Shown: positions 36,027-45,500 of the stretch, one piece after another
How the letters are laid out: every line of letters begins with the position of its first letter
Numbering within the stretch: position 1 is the first letter of the stretch
Source: AB-137-C09 sp964645625
GTDB taxonomy: Bacteria > Pseudomonadota > Zetaproteobacteria > Mariprofundales > Mariprofundaceae
DNA: 64,000 bases
Assembly: GCA_964645625.1 (NCBI GenBank)
Contig: CAZYAI010000008.1
Coordinates: forward strand, 4,663 to 68,662
Reading direction: 5' to 3'
Program-made: the position numbers and the translations under genes
The notes under the pieces: model-generated
Seen by the model: the letters and a program-made list of their open reading frames with translations, nothing else
The model's database searches: none
What the model was told of the DNA's origin: nothing

Positions 36027-36242
36027 ATGAGAACAGACTGTGAGCCTAATCAACTACTTTCGATGGATGCCAACTTTGTGATGACCGATGGTGGTGATGT
36101 GGTTGGGGTACAAGCTATATCCGAAGAAAAGCCGCTACCGTGGAGTCGTTTTATGGCACTCAAAACATTAGCCAATCAAGGTGTTTGCCGCTTGGCAGAG
36201 CTTCAGCGTTCAGCCATTGAATATGGAGTAGCAGCATGCTGA
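36027..36242 (+). CDS. Small protein of unknown function (71 aa)
   Basis: 71 residues, soluble, with no recognised family. It starts 4 bp after the phoH stop and overlaps rdgB by 7 bp, which supports real translation coupled to both. Sequence features are limited to a GG turn (VMTDGGDVVGV) and a helical C-terminal half (WSRFMALKTLANQGVCRLAEL). No strong Shine-Dalgarno. Confidence 0.55.
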   Translation: MRTDCEPNQLLSMDANFVMTDGGDVVGVQAISEEKPLPWSRFMALKTLANQGVCRLAELQRSAIEYGVAAC

Positions 36243-36832
36243 AAAAACTCGTTATCGCCAGTAATAACCGCAATAAGCGACGAGAAATCGCTGCCATACT
36301 TGAAGCCCAAGGCTTCACCATCGTACCCAGCGAACAAACCATCAGCGTCGAAGTTGTCGAAGATGGCGACAGCTTTGCAGCCAATGCCGCCAAAAAAGCG
36401 CGCGCCTTTGCTGCCGCGAATGGTTGTGCCGCATTAGCCGATGATTCAGGGCTGTGTGTCGATGCCTTAGATGGCGCACCGGGGCTACATTCAGCCCGTT
36501 TTGCTGGTGAACAGGGCAATGATGCTGCGAATAATGCGTTGTTACTCAAACGCTTGCACGGTGTGACGAATCGCCATGCGTATTTTTGCTGTCATATCGC
36601 CTTGGTATTGGACGATGGCAGTTTGATTACTGCCGCTGGGCAAGTGAACGGTCACATTGTTGAGCAGATGGATGGCACTGAGGGCTTTGGTTACGATCCA
36701 TTGTTTTATAGCGAAGATTTAGGCAAAACCTTTGCCTGCGCCAGCGCCGAAGAAAAAGCCAGCGTATCCCATCGTGGTCGGGCATTGCAAGCGTTAAACC
36801 ACTATTTATTACAGGTTACACACGATGAATGA
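36236..36832 (+). CDS. rdgB: XTP/dITP diphosphatase (RdgB/HAM1)
   Basis: 198 residues. KLVIASNNRNKRREI at 4-18, ALADDSGLCVDALDGAPGLH near 66-85 and EGFGYDPLF near 148, ending SHRGRALQAL, are the HAM1 signatures. It removes inosine and xanthosine triphosphates from the nucleotide pool. GGAG sits 8 nt before the ATG. It overlaps slyX by 8 bp. Confidence 0.97.
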   Translation: MLKKLVIASNNRNKRREIAAILEAQGFTIVPSEQTISVEVVEDGDSFAANAAKKARAFAAANGCAALADDSGLCVDALDGAPGLHSARFAGEQGNDAANNALLLKRLHGVTNRHAYFCCHIALVLDDGSLITAAGQVNGHIVEQMDGTEGFGYDPLFYSEDLGKTFACASAEEKASVSHRGRALQALNHYLLQVTHDE

Positions 36833-37034
36833 TATGGAAACACGGCTGATAGAGCTAGAAAATCGTTTTAGCTACCAAGAATACACCATTCAACAGCTTA
36901 ACGAGGTGGTGGTAGCGCAGCAAAAGCAGCTAGCGCAACAACAACGTGCATTAGAACGCATGCAACAACTCATCAGCCAAGGCGAATCCAATATACGTCG
37001 CCCAGATGAAGAAGTACCACCACCGCATTATTGA
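36825..37034 (+). CDS. slyX: SlyX family protein
   Basis: 69 residues: a coiled coil (ETRLIELENRFSYQEYTIQQ, then QQRALERM) and the family ending PDEEVPPPHY. Function unknown. It overlaps rdgB. It is the last gene before the restriction island. Confidence 0.9.
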   Translation: MNDMETRLIELENRFSYQEYTIQQLNEVVVAQQKQLAQQQRALERMQQLISQGESNIRRPDEEVPPPHY

Positions 37035-37054
37035 CTGATAACGCGCCCTTGATG

Positions 37055-37118
37055 GGCATGGATTTTTATTACCCTGTGCCGTGACCGTCCCTTTTTGCCC
37101 TGCCTTAAAGAGAAAGCC
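37055..37118. repeat. Fused repeat remnants left of the restriction island
   Basis: 37055-37086 matches the left half of the AACGGGYATGGC family (GGGCATGGATTTTTATTACC then CTGTGCCGTGA). 37095-37118, read on the minus strand, gives GGCTTTCTCTTTAAGGCAGG, a solo end of the GGCTTTCC family. They mark the slyX-hsdM junction. Confidence 0.5.
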
Positions 37119-37153
37119 TGCCTATTTTATGCCTCAAGAGGGAGAATAAGGAT

Positions 37154-38746
37154 ATGTCCGAAGAAGAAAAACGCTTGCTGCAACAGCAACTATGGAACAT
37201 CGCCAATACCTTGCGCGGCAAGATGAATGCGGATGAGTTTCGGGATTATATTTTGGGCTTCATCTTCTACAAATACCTTTCCGAGAAGTTGCACCTCTAT
37301 GCCAACACCCTGCTGGAAGAGGACGGTATAGATTACGCCAATATGGATGAATCCACCGAAGAAGGGCGCGAGATGGTTGCTGTGGTGGCGGAAGAGGCCG
37401 TTGCAGCTTTGGGTTACACGCTCAAGCCATCTGAGCTGTTCGGCAATGTCGCTAAGCGTGGCAATGCCAATGTTGAAGGCGGTGGCAATTTCATTCTTGG
37501 CGACCTAGCCACCATCCTCACCAACATCGAAAAGAGTACCATGGGCACGGATAGTCAGGATGACTTTGATAATCTGTTTGAAGACCTTGATCTGAGCTCT
37601 TCCAAACTCGGCAAGACCGAGAAACAGAAGAACGAACTGATCGCCAAGGTGCTGGCGTACTTGGACAACATCAATTTTAACCTGAAAAATAAAAAGGCCG
37701 ATGTGCTCGGTGATGCCTATGAGTATTTGATTGGACAGTTTGCCAGTGGCGCGGGCAAGAAGGCGGGGGAGTTTTACACCCCGCAAACCGTCTCCTCTAT
37801 TCTCGCTAAGCTGGTGACGCGTGATAACGGCAGCGGCAAGTCCAAGGGCTACCTTAAATCGGTATATGACCCGACCTGTGGTTCAGGCTCGCTGCTGCTT
37901 CGTGTTGCCAGGGAGGTGCAGGAAGTCGCGCATTTTTATGGTCAGGAGCTTAACCGCACCACTTACAACCTGTGCCGCATGAACATGATTTTGCACGATG
38001 TGCATTACCAGCGGTTCGATATTCGTCAGGAAGATACGCTGGAGCATCCGCAGCATGATTTGGATTTGCGTTTTGAAGCCATTGTTGCCAATCCACCCTT
38101 TTCTGCCCATTGGAGTGCCAATCCGCTGCACATGAGCGACGACCGTTTTTCTCAATACGGCAAGCTTGCGCCCAAGACCAAGGCTGACTTCGCCTTTGTT
38201 GCACACATGGTTCATCATCTGGCCGATAACGGCACGCTGGCGGTGGTGTTGCCGCATGGTGTGCTGTTCCGTGGTGCGGCTGAAGGGCATATTCGTCGCC
38301 ATTTGATTGAAGAGCGAAACCTGATTGATGCTGTGATTGGGCTGCCTGCCAACATCTTTTACGGCACGACTATCCCCACTTGTATCTTGGTGCTGAAAAA
38401 GTGCCGCACGCACCCGAAAGACATCCTCTTTATTGATGCCTCTGCCCACTTCGAGAAGGGCAAGAATCAAAACAACCTCAGACCAAAAGATATTGATAAG
38501 CTGATGGCAGCTTACGATAAACGTGCGTTTGAAGATAAATACGCCTATGTCGCCAGCCTCGAAGAGGTGGCAGAGAATGATTACAATCTGAATATTCCAA
38601 GATATGTGGATACCTTTGAAGAGGAAGAACCTGTGGACTTGGAAGCCGTGGCAAGCAAGCTTCAGCAACTTGAGCAGGATATGAAAGAAACCGATGCCAC
38701 CATTGCCGACTTTTGTGGGCAGTTGGGTATTAAGGCACCGTTTTGA
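37154..38746 (+). CDS. hsdM: Type I restriction-modification methyltransferase subunit HsdM
   Basis: 530 residues. N-terminal HsdM helical domain (LWNIANTLRGKMNADEFRDY), then the N6-adenine methyltransferase: KKAGEFYTPQTVSSIL near 203, motif I DPTCGSGSLLL at 239-249 and motif IV VANPPFS at 311-317. With HsdS it methylates the recognition site; with HsdR it forms the nuclease. AAGGAT precedes the ATG. All catalytic motifs are intact. It is the first gene of hsdM-rhuM-hsdS-fic-hsdR. Confidence 0.97.
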   Translation: MSEEEKRLLQQQLWNIANTLRGKMNADEFRDYILGFIFYKYLSEKLHLYANTLLEEDGIDYANMDESTEEGREMVAVVAEEAVAALGYTLKPSELFGNVAKRGNANVEGGGNFILGDLATILTNIEKSTMGTDSQDDFDNLFEDLDLSSSKLGKTEKQKNELIAKVLAYLDNINFNLKNKKADVLGDAYEYLIGQFASGAGKKAGEFYTPQTVSSILAKLVTRDNGSGKSKGYLKSVYDPTCGSGSLLLRVAREVQEVAHFYGQELNRTTYNLCRMNMILHDVHYQRFDIRQEDTLEHPQHDLDLRFEAIVANPPFSAHWSANPLHMSDDRFSQYGKLAPKTKADFAFVAHMVHHLADNGTLAVVLPHGVLFRGAAEGHIRRHLIEERNLIDAVIGLPANIFYGTTIPTCILVLKKCRTHPKDILFIDASAHFEKGKNQNNLRPKDIDKLMAAYDKRAFEDKYAYVASLEEVAENDYNLNIPRYVDTFEEEEPVDLEAVASKLQQLEQDMKETDATIADFCGQLGIKAPF

Positions 38747-39726
38747 TGAGTGAGCTTCTTTTTTACACCACGCCATCAGGCGATATAAAAATGGATGTGC
38801 AGTTGCAAGATGAAACGGTCTGGCTGACACAAAAGCAGATGGCAGAGCTATTTTCTGTGAAGGTTCCAGCCATTTCCAAACACTTGAGCAATGTTTTTAA
38901 GGCTCAAGAGTTGGTCGAGGATGCAGTTGTTTCCATTTTGGAAACAACTGCGCCTGACGGCAAAACATACGCCACGCGTTTTTATAATCTCGATGCCATC
39001 ATTGCAGTTGGCTATCGCGTCAATTCAAAGCAGGCAACGCAATTTCGTATCTGGGCAACTGGCGTGCTGCGCGAATACATCATCAAGGGCTTTGCCATGG
39101 ATGATGCACGACTGAAAAACGGTGAGATGTTTGGCAAGGATTACTTCCGCGAATTGCTGGAGCGGGTTCGTTCGATTCGCGCCAGTGAACGACGGATTTA
39201 TCAGCAGATTACCGACATTTTTGCTGAATGCGCGATAGATTATAACCCTCATGCTGACATCACCCAATCCTTGTATGCCATGATTCAAAACAAGTTTCAT
39301 TTTGCCATCACGGGTCACACTGCCGCAGAAATTGTTTATATGAAGGCAAACAGAAACCAGCCACACATGGGCTTGACGACGTGGAAGCATGCGCCAGATG
39401 GTCGTGTGCTGAAATCTGACAGCACGATTGCCAAAAATTACCTCTCTGCCGATGAAATCAAAAAACTGGAGCGCGCTGTGTCTGGCTATTTTGATTATAT
39501 CGAGCGACTGATTGAAAATCATACCCGCCTGACGATGCAAGCATTGGCAGAATCCGTCGATAAGTTCTTATCTTTTAATGAATACAGCTTGCTGGAAGGT
39601 AAAGGTAAGGTTGCCCAGCAACAGGCAAAAAACAAAGCACATACGGAGTATGATGCTTTCAATAAAACGCAGGTCATTGAATCCGATTTTGATCGTTTCG
39701 CCAAATCACTGGAGTGCAAAAAGTGA
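38746..39726 (+). CDS. rhuM: RhuM family (virulence RhuM-like) protein
   Basis: 326 residues. VWLTQKQMAELFSVKVPAIS near residue 28 is a helix-turn-helix-like start. RFYNLDAIIAVGYRVNSKQA then FRIWATGVLREYIIKGFAMD is the RhuM signature. Family function is unknown, but RhuM genes sit very often inside type I R-M operons between hsdM and hsdS. The ATG shares one base with the hsdM stop. It may regulate the operon or guard it; nothing here decides. Confidence 0.9.
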   Translation: MSELLFYTTPSGDIKMDVQLQDETVWLTQKQMAELFSVKVPAISKHLSNVFKAQELVEDAVVSILETTAPDGKTYATRFYNLDAIIAVGYRVNSKQATQFRIWATGVLREYIIKGFAMDDARLKNGEMFGKDYFRELLERVRSIRASERRIYQQITDIFAECAIDYNPHADITQSLYAMIQNKFHFAITGHTAAEIVYMKANRNQPHMGLTTWKHAPDGRVLKSDSTIAKNYLSADEIKKLERAVSGYFDYIERLIENHTRLTMQALAESVDKFLSFNEYSLLEGKGKVAQQQAKNKAHTEYDAFNKTQVIESDFDRFAKSLECKK

Positions 39727-39778
39727 AAGGCATGTTTTGTAACGATTGCAAACAGCTTGGCGTTAGGGTGTCGTTTTG

Positions 39779-41008
39779 ATGATGACTGAGCAAGAGAAGA
39801 AAGTGCCTAGCCTTCGCTTTCCTAGGTTCCAAACAGTATGGACAAAGATAAAGATAAAAGATGTAGCAAATGTTACTTCTGGCGGGACTCCAAGCCGCCA
39901 AAACAAAGAATATTGGGGTGGAGGCATTCCTTGGGTAACTACATCACAGATAAATTTCTCGAATATTAATGCAGCTGACGAATTCATAACCGATAAAGGA
40001 ATGAACAACTCTTCAGCAAAGTTGTTCCCTAAAGGAACCTTGCTGATCGCCTTATATGGGCAGGGTGTAACTCGAGGAAAAGTTGCCATTCTCAATATTG
40101 ATGCTACTACCAACCAAGCATGTGCAGCAATTCTCTTCAATAAGAGCGTCTTAGTGACATATGGATATTACGAACTCCAAGGAAAATACCAGCACATAAG
40201 AAACTCAAGTAATGAAGGAGGACAAAAGAACCTAAGCGGTGCGTTAGTGAAAGCATTGGATTTCTCTTATCCATGCGCTGATGAACAACAAAAAATCGCT
40301 GACTTTCTCACTGCGGTGGATAAGCGCATCCAGCAGCTTGAGGAAAAGAAGCGGCTGCTCACCGAATACAAGAAAGGCGTGATGCAGCAAATCTTCTCCC
40401 AGCAGATTCGCTTCAAAGATGACAACGGCAAGCCATACCCTGATTGGGGAGAGAAACTGCTGGGGGATGTGGCAACATTTCATAGAGGCAAAGGCTTATC
40501 CAAATCAGCCATCTCACCTGATGGGCAAAACGAGTGCATATTGTATGGCGAGCTGTTTACACAGTACGGAGAAACAATCTCTGAAGTTATGTCTAAAACA
40601 AATGAGACAGATGCCGCCATATCAAGGAAGGGGGACATCCTAATGCCGAGTTCAGATGTGACCCCACAAGGTCTGGGAAAAGCCAGTTCTATAGAGAAAG
40701 AAGGTGTACTCTTAGGTGGTGATATAAACGTTATCAGGCCATCAAAAGACTATCTATCAGCATACCTAAGTTATCTGTTCAATCATAATTCAAACGAATT
40801 TATTCGTTTGATTACTGGAACTACCGTCAAACATCTCTACACCAGAGATTTGTCTCACATGAAATTCATGCTTTCTTCTTCTACCGAAGAGCAAGATAAG
40901 ATAGCCAGCCTTCTAAAAACCATTGATAACAAAATCAAGCAGGTGGCATTGCAGCATGAGCAAGCCAAAGCCTTCAAGAAAGGCCTGCTCCAGCAGATGT
41001 TTGTATGA
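39779..41008 (+). CDS. hsdS: Type I restriction specificity subunit HsdS
   Basis: About 410 residues with two target recognition domains (about 15-175 and 225-390). Each is followed by a conserved helix: DEQQKIADFLTAVDKRIQQL then KKRLLTEYKKGVMQQIFSQQ, and at the C-terminus EEQDKIASLLKTIDNKIKQV then FKKGLLQQMFV. The target domains set the bipartite DNA site. They are visibly more AT-rich than hsdM or hsdR, as expected for exchanged domains. The start is one of two adjacent ATGs (39779 or 39782). Confidence 0.95.
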   Translation: MMTEQEKKVPSLRFPRFQTVWTKIKIKDVANVTSGGTPSRQNKEYWGGGIPWVTTSQINFSNINAADEFITDKGMNNSSAKLFPKGTLLIALYGQGVTRGKVAILNIDATTNQACAAILFNKSVLVTYGYYELQGKYQHIRNSSNEGGQKNLSGALVKALDFSYPCADEQQKIADFLTAVDKRIQQLEEKKRLLTEYKKGVMQQIFSQQIRFKDDNGKPYPDWGEKLLGDVATFHRGKGLSKSAISPDGQNECILYGELFTQYGETISEVMSKTNETDAAISRKGDILMPSSDVTPQGLGKASSIEKEGVLLGGDINVIRPSKDYLSAYLSYLFNHNSNEFIRLITGTTVKHLYTRDLSHMKFMLSSSTEEQDKIASLLKTIDNKIKQVALQHEQAKAFKKGLLQQMFV

Positions 41009-41009
41009 G

Positions 41010-41146
41010 TTTTTGATATAAGGATGTAAATTATATCAAAAACATGGGTTGTTTCTGATATAAGCTATGACTGTTAAAGGTTTTCAATGACTTTTTTGAC
41101 ATAAGAGAAGCTGTTATATCAAAAACAATGATGTTTTTGACATAAG
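41010..41146 (+). promoter_or_regulatory. Array of six phased TTTTTGAYATAAG motifs upstream of fic
   Basis: Forward copies: 41010-41022, 41052-41064 (TTTCTGATATAAG), 41093-41105 and 41134-41146. Inverted copies TTATATCAAAAA: 41031-41042 and 41114-41125. Start spacings are 21, 21, 41, 21 and 20 bp, close to whole helical turns, and the pattern is two sets of forward-inverse-forward. It fills the hsdS-fic spacer and looks like an operator array for a DNA-binding regulator, possibly the Fic protein itself. Confidence 0.7.
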
Positions 41147-41197
41147 TTGATTTCCATCTTAACCTTTCCTGTATTGAGTCAGGGGAAGGAGGCAGCA

Positions 41198-42343
41198 GTG
41201 AATATTGATGATTATGTTGCGGGTGAATACAAGCAACAATATGAATACAAGAGTTTTAGCCCAACCATGATTAACCGTGCCTGGGAAATCTCTGACGGGG
41301 AAGTTCAAACCTTGCTTAGTGAAGCGGATAGAGCACTGGGTGAGCTGAATGCTTTTTCACAGCTTATCCCTGATGTGGATTGTTTCATTACCATGCATAT
41401 CACCAAAGAGGCAACTCAGTCCACGCGCATCGAAGGCACGCGCACCAATATGGAAGAAGCTTTGCTAGACGAGCAAGAAGTTGAACCTGAAAAGAAAGAT
41501 GATTGGCAGGAAGTGCAAAACTATATCCGTGCTATTCATCAGGCCATTGAGCAGCTAGAGGAACTGCCTCTTTCTAATCGGCTATTGAGAGATACACATG
41601 ATACTCTGATGCGGGGCGTTCGCGGCAAGGATAAAATGCCAGGTGAGTTTCGCAGAAGTCAGAACTGGATTGGTGTGAGTTTGAAGCAAGCTGTGTTTGT
41701 GCCACCGCATCAAGATGATGTGGCAGACTTGATGAGTGACCTGGAATCTTTTTTGCATAATGACATGGTGCATGTGCCGCACCTGATTAAAATTGCAATT
41801 GCTCACTATCAATTTGAAACCATTCACCCATTTAATGATGGGAACGGACGTTTGGGGCGTTTGATGATTGCCCTGTATCTTGCCAGCAATGGGCTGCTTA
41901 CAAAGCCAACGCTATATCTGTCTGATTTTTTTGAACGCCACAAAACCAAATATGTGGATCACCTGATGGCTGTCAGAGAGGGCAATCATCTTAAGCAATG
42001 GATAAAATTCTTTTTGTATGGCGTGAAAGATACAGCGCAAAGCTCCATTCAGGTGTTCAGAGATATATTGACACTGAAAGCGCATTTGGATGGTGAGGTG
42101 TTGCCACGCTTTAGCACCCGAAGACAGCAGAATGCTCAAACGTTGATGAAACAGTTATATAAGCAACCCATTGTCAATATTAAAAAGGTGAGTGGGTTGC
42201 TTGAGATACCCGTAAATACAGCCTCATTATTGGTAGATGATTTTGTGAAATATGGTGTTCTGGAGGAAGTTACGGGCAAGCCACGCAGTCGGGTATTTAT
42301 ATTTAAGAAATACCTGATGATTTTCTCACAACAGGGCGAATAA
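41198..42343 (+). CDS. Fic family protein with C-terminal winged-helix region
   Basis: 381 residues. Fic core motif HPFNDGNGRLGR at residues 210-221 (H and R catalytic set complete), with an N-terminal inhibitory motif STRIEG at 75-80 (S/T-x3-E-G), so a class II, self-inhibited AMP transferase. C-terminal residues about 315-375 (IVNIKKVSGLLEIPVNTASL, VKYGVLEEVTG) read as a winged helix. The GTG start follows AAGGAGG by 5 nt; an upstream TTG frame is rejected. The target protein is unknown. It sits between hsdS and hsdR. Confidence 0.9.
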   Translation: MNIDDYVAGEYKQQYEYKSFSPTMINRAWEISDGEVQTLLSEADRALGELNAFSQLIPDVDCFITMHITKEATQSTRIEGTRTNMEEALLDEQEVEPEKKDDWQEVQNYIRAIHQAIEQLEELPLSNRLLRDTHDTLMRGVRGKDKMPGEFRRSQNWIGVSLKQAVFVPPHQDDVADLMSDLESFLHNDMVHVPHLIKIAIAHYQFETIHPFNDGNGRLGRLMIALYLASNGLLTKPTLYLSDFFERHKTKYVDHLMAVREGNHLKQWIKFFLYGVKDTAQSSIQVFRDILTLKAHLDGEVLPRFSTRRQQNAQTLMKQLYKQPIVNIKKVSGLLEIPVNTASLLVDDFVKYGVLEEVTGKPRSRVFIFKKYLMIFSQQGE

Positions 42344-42390
42344 AGTATGAGCCAGAAAATGTTTATGTGAGATACGAAAAATGATGGATA

Positions 42391-42524
42391 ATGATGATGC
42401 ACAACAAAGATATCCGATGGGTTCAGCGGTTTGATAATTTTTGTCGTGTACAGAGGACGATTATTTCCATGCTTTTATCGCCTTACGCACGCGCTTGGAG
42501 GGATTGCTTGATGATGGGTGTTAA
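42391..42524 (+). pseudogene. Remnant of a HEPT-type nucleotidyltransferase substrate-binding gene
   Basis: The 5' end in frame 1 reads MHNKDIRWVQRFDNF, the typical start of the NTase_sub_bind (HI0074-like) family. The 3' end in another frame reads DDYFHAFIALRTRLEGLLDD then Cys-stop at 42522-42524, the typical end. Members are about 130-145 residues; only about 20 N-terminal and 25 C-terminal codons remain, so roughly 90-100 codons are deleted with a frame change near 42450. The normal partner gene, MNT, follows with the usual small overlap. Confidence 0.7.
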
Positions 42525-45500
42525 ATTTGGCTTGAGTGCTGAGACTATTGATGCCATTTATGGGGTGTTTCAGCGGCATCCTGAAGTTGATGTGGTGATG
42601 TTGTATGGTTCTCGTGCAAAGGGGACGCATAAAGTCGGTTCGGATATTGATTTAACCATGAAGGGCGAAGCATTGCAGTTTTCCCACTTGTCTAAAATCG
42701 CGAATGAACTGCATGAGCTGCCTATACCTTACACCGTGGATCTGTCGATTTTTTCGGGAATCACCCATGCCGATTTGATCGCGCATATTGAGCGTGTTGG
42801 TCAAGTGTTTTACCGCAAGCAAGAAAACGCCAGCACAAGTCGCTTACCGCAAAGCGAACAAGCACTTGAAAATGCCCTGATTGAGCAGCTTGAGGGGCTG
42901 GGCTGGTCGTATGTTGCTATCCCTGATGAAACAGCACTCAAAGCCAACCTCAAAGCGCAGCTAGAAAAGCATAATCAAACTACTTTTTCAGATGCTGAGT
43001 TTCAGGCAATACTCAATCACTTGGATAAGGGCAATGTGTTTGAACGGGCGAAAATCCTGCGTGATAAGATGTGCCTCACCCGTGATAATGGTGAGATTTT
43101 TTACCTGAACTTCATGGAGCAGCAGGAGTGGTGTCAAAACGAGTACCAAGTGACCCATCAAGTGACTATCGAGGGCAGCTATAAGAATCGCTATGACGTA
43201 ACGCTGCTGGTGAACGGTCTGCCGCTGGTACAAATCGAACTCAAACGGCGCGGGCTGGAACTTAAAGAGGCATTTAATCAGATCAACCGCTATCAACGGC
43301 ATTCATTTTGGGCGAGCAACGGATTGTTCCAATATGTGCAGCTTTTTGTGATTAGCAATGGCGTGAATAGCAAGTATTACGCCAATAACCGCAAGCAATC
43401 ATTCAAGCAAACGTTTTATTGGGCGGATGAAGAAAACCAAACGATCAAGCGGTTGGATGCCTTTGCTAAGGCGTTTTTGGAGAAGTGCCAGCTCTCTAAA
43501 ATGATAAGCAAGTACATCGTGCTTAATGAAACCAATAAGGTGCTGATGGTGTTGCGTCCGTACCAGTATTATGCCGTGGAAGCGATTGTCGAAAAAGTGA
43601 AGCATAGCCGCAACAATGGTTATATTTGGCACACCACGGGCAGCGGCAAGACGCTGACTTCATTTAAGACGGCTCAGGTGCTGATGGACTTGCCGAAAGT
43701 GCATAAGGTGCTGTTTGTGGTGGATCGCAAAGACCTCGATTATCAGACCAACAAGGAATTTACTGCTTTTTCTAAAGGCTGCGTGGATATCACCAGTAAT
43801 ACCCTCGCGCTGGTGCAACAACTCAGCAGCGAGCGTAAGTTGATTGTTACCACGCTGCAAAAACTGAATACGGCGATCAGCAAAAAACGCCATGAAAAAG
43901 AGATGGAGAAGCTTAAAGATAAGCGGATTATCTTTATCTTTGACGAGTGCCACCGTAGCCAGTTTGGGGATACGCATAAGCGCATCAACGCCTTTTTTAA
44001 TACGCCGCAGATGTTCGGCTTTACGGGTACGCCGATTTTTGTCGATAATGTAGCCCATAACCAGCATGGCAAGCGCACCACCAAAGACTTGTTTGGCGAG
44101 CAGTTGCATAAATATGTGATTACCGATGCGATTCGTGACGAAAACGTGCTGAAGTTCGCCATTGAGTATGTGGGGCGGTATAAACAGAAAGACGAAAGCC
44201 TGAACCATATCGACATCGAGGTGGAAGGCGTGGATACCAAGGAACTGATGGAATCACCCAAGCGGTTGGAGAAAATCACCGATTACATCATTGCCAATCA
44301 TGACCGTAAAACCCATGCGCGGGACTTCACCGCCATGTTCTGCGTCAGTAGCGTGGATGTATTGACCAAGTATTATGCCCTGTTCAAAAGCAAAAAGGCG
44401 GCGGGTGAGCATCAGCTAAAGGTTGCGACCATCTTCAGCTACACCGCCAATGAAGATGACAAAGATGGCGATGGCTTGATTGACATCGATCCGCTCGATG
44501 GACTGAGCGATGGTAAAGCCCTGAACCAGCACAGTCGTGACAAGCTGGAATCTTATATTGCTGACTATAACCAGATGTTTGGCACGAATTTCTCCACCAA
44601 GGACAGCCAATCGTATTACAACTATTACAACGACATCGGCAAACGTGTGCGGGCGCGTGAGGTGGATATATTGCTGGTGGTGAATATGTACCTGACAGGT
44701 TTTGACAGTCCACCGTTGAATACCATGTATGTGGATAAAAACCTGAAGCATCACGGTTTGTTGCAAGCGTATTCGCGCACCAACCGCGTGTTGAATGAGC
44801 GTAAATCGCAAGGGAATATCGTTTGCTTTCGTAACCTGAAGAAGGCGACTGATGATGCGATTGCCTTGTTCTCCAACAAGGAGGCGAAAGAAACCATCAT
44901 CATGCAGCCTTATGAGGCGTATGCGCGGCAGTTCAATCAAGCATGTACTGTATTGTTAGGCATAGCACCAAGCGTGGATGCGGTGAATGATTTGGTAACG
45001 GAAGATGATGAACTGCAATTTGTAAAAGCCTTCCGCGAGCTCATTCGTATTCGTAATGTGCTGTCATCGTTCGCAGACTTTAGTTTTGCCGATTTGGCAA
45101 TGAATGAACAAACTTTTAATGACTACCGAAGCAAGTACCTCGATTTGTATGACAAGGTGAGGAGCGACCGCCAGAAGGAAAAGGTCTCTATTCTGGAAGA
45201 CGTGGACTTTGAGCTGGAGCTGATTCATCGTGATGAAATCAACGTGGCTTACATCATGAAGCTGCTTGCCAGCCTGAAAGATCAAGATGAAGCCACAGCC
45301 CAACAACAGAAAAAAGCCATTCTTGACCTGGTAGCAGGCGAAGCGCAGTTGCGAAGTAAGCGCGCACTCATTGAGAAGTTCATCGAAGAGAATCTACCCA
45401 AGGTGCATGGCGTAGAAGCCGTGCCAGAAGCATTCGCCCATTATTGGCAGCAAGAACGGCAAACCGCTTTGTCAGGCATTTGTCATGAAGAGGCTCTGGA

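Noticed and set aside
37883..38830. 315-residue frame antisense to hsdM
   Set aside because: It overlaps the entire catalytic region of hsdM; the sense frame carries all expected motifs.
41010..41146. CRISPR-like array
   Set aside because: The motifs are 13 bp, occur in both orientations, have no unique spacers of constant size and no cas genes nearby.
41147..41197. Fic protein starting at the TTG at 41147
   Set aside because: The frame would start at the last operator-like motif; the GTG at 41198 has AAGGAGG at ideal spacing.
42391..42510. HsdR starting at 42391 with a 40-residue extra N-terminus
   Set aside because: The extension is the scrambled HEPT remnant and has no ribosome binding site, while GGAGGG lies 8 nt before the ATG at 42511.
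43660..44208. Long minus-strand frames inside hsdR
   Set aside because: They are shadows of the HsdR helicase coding sequence and show no family features.
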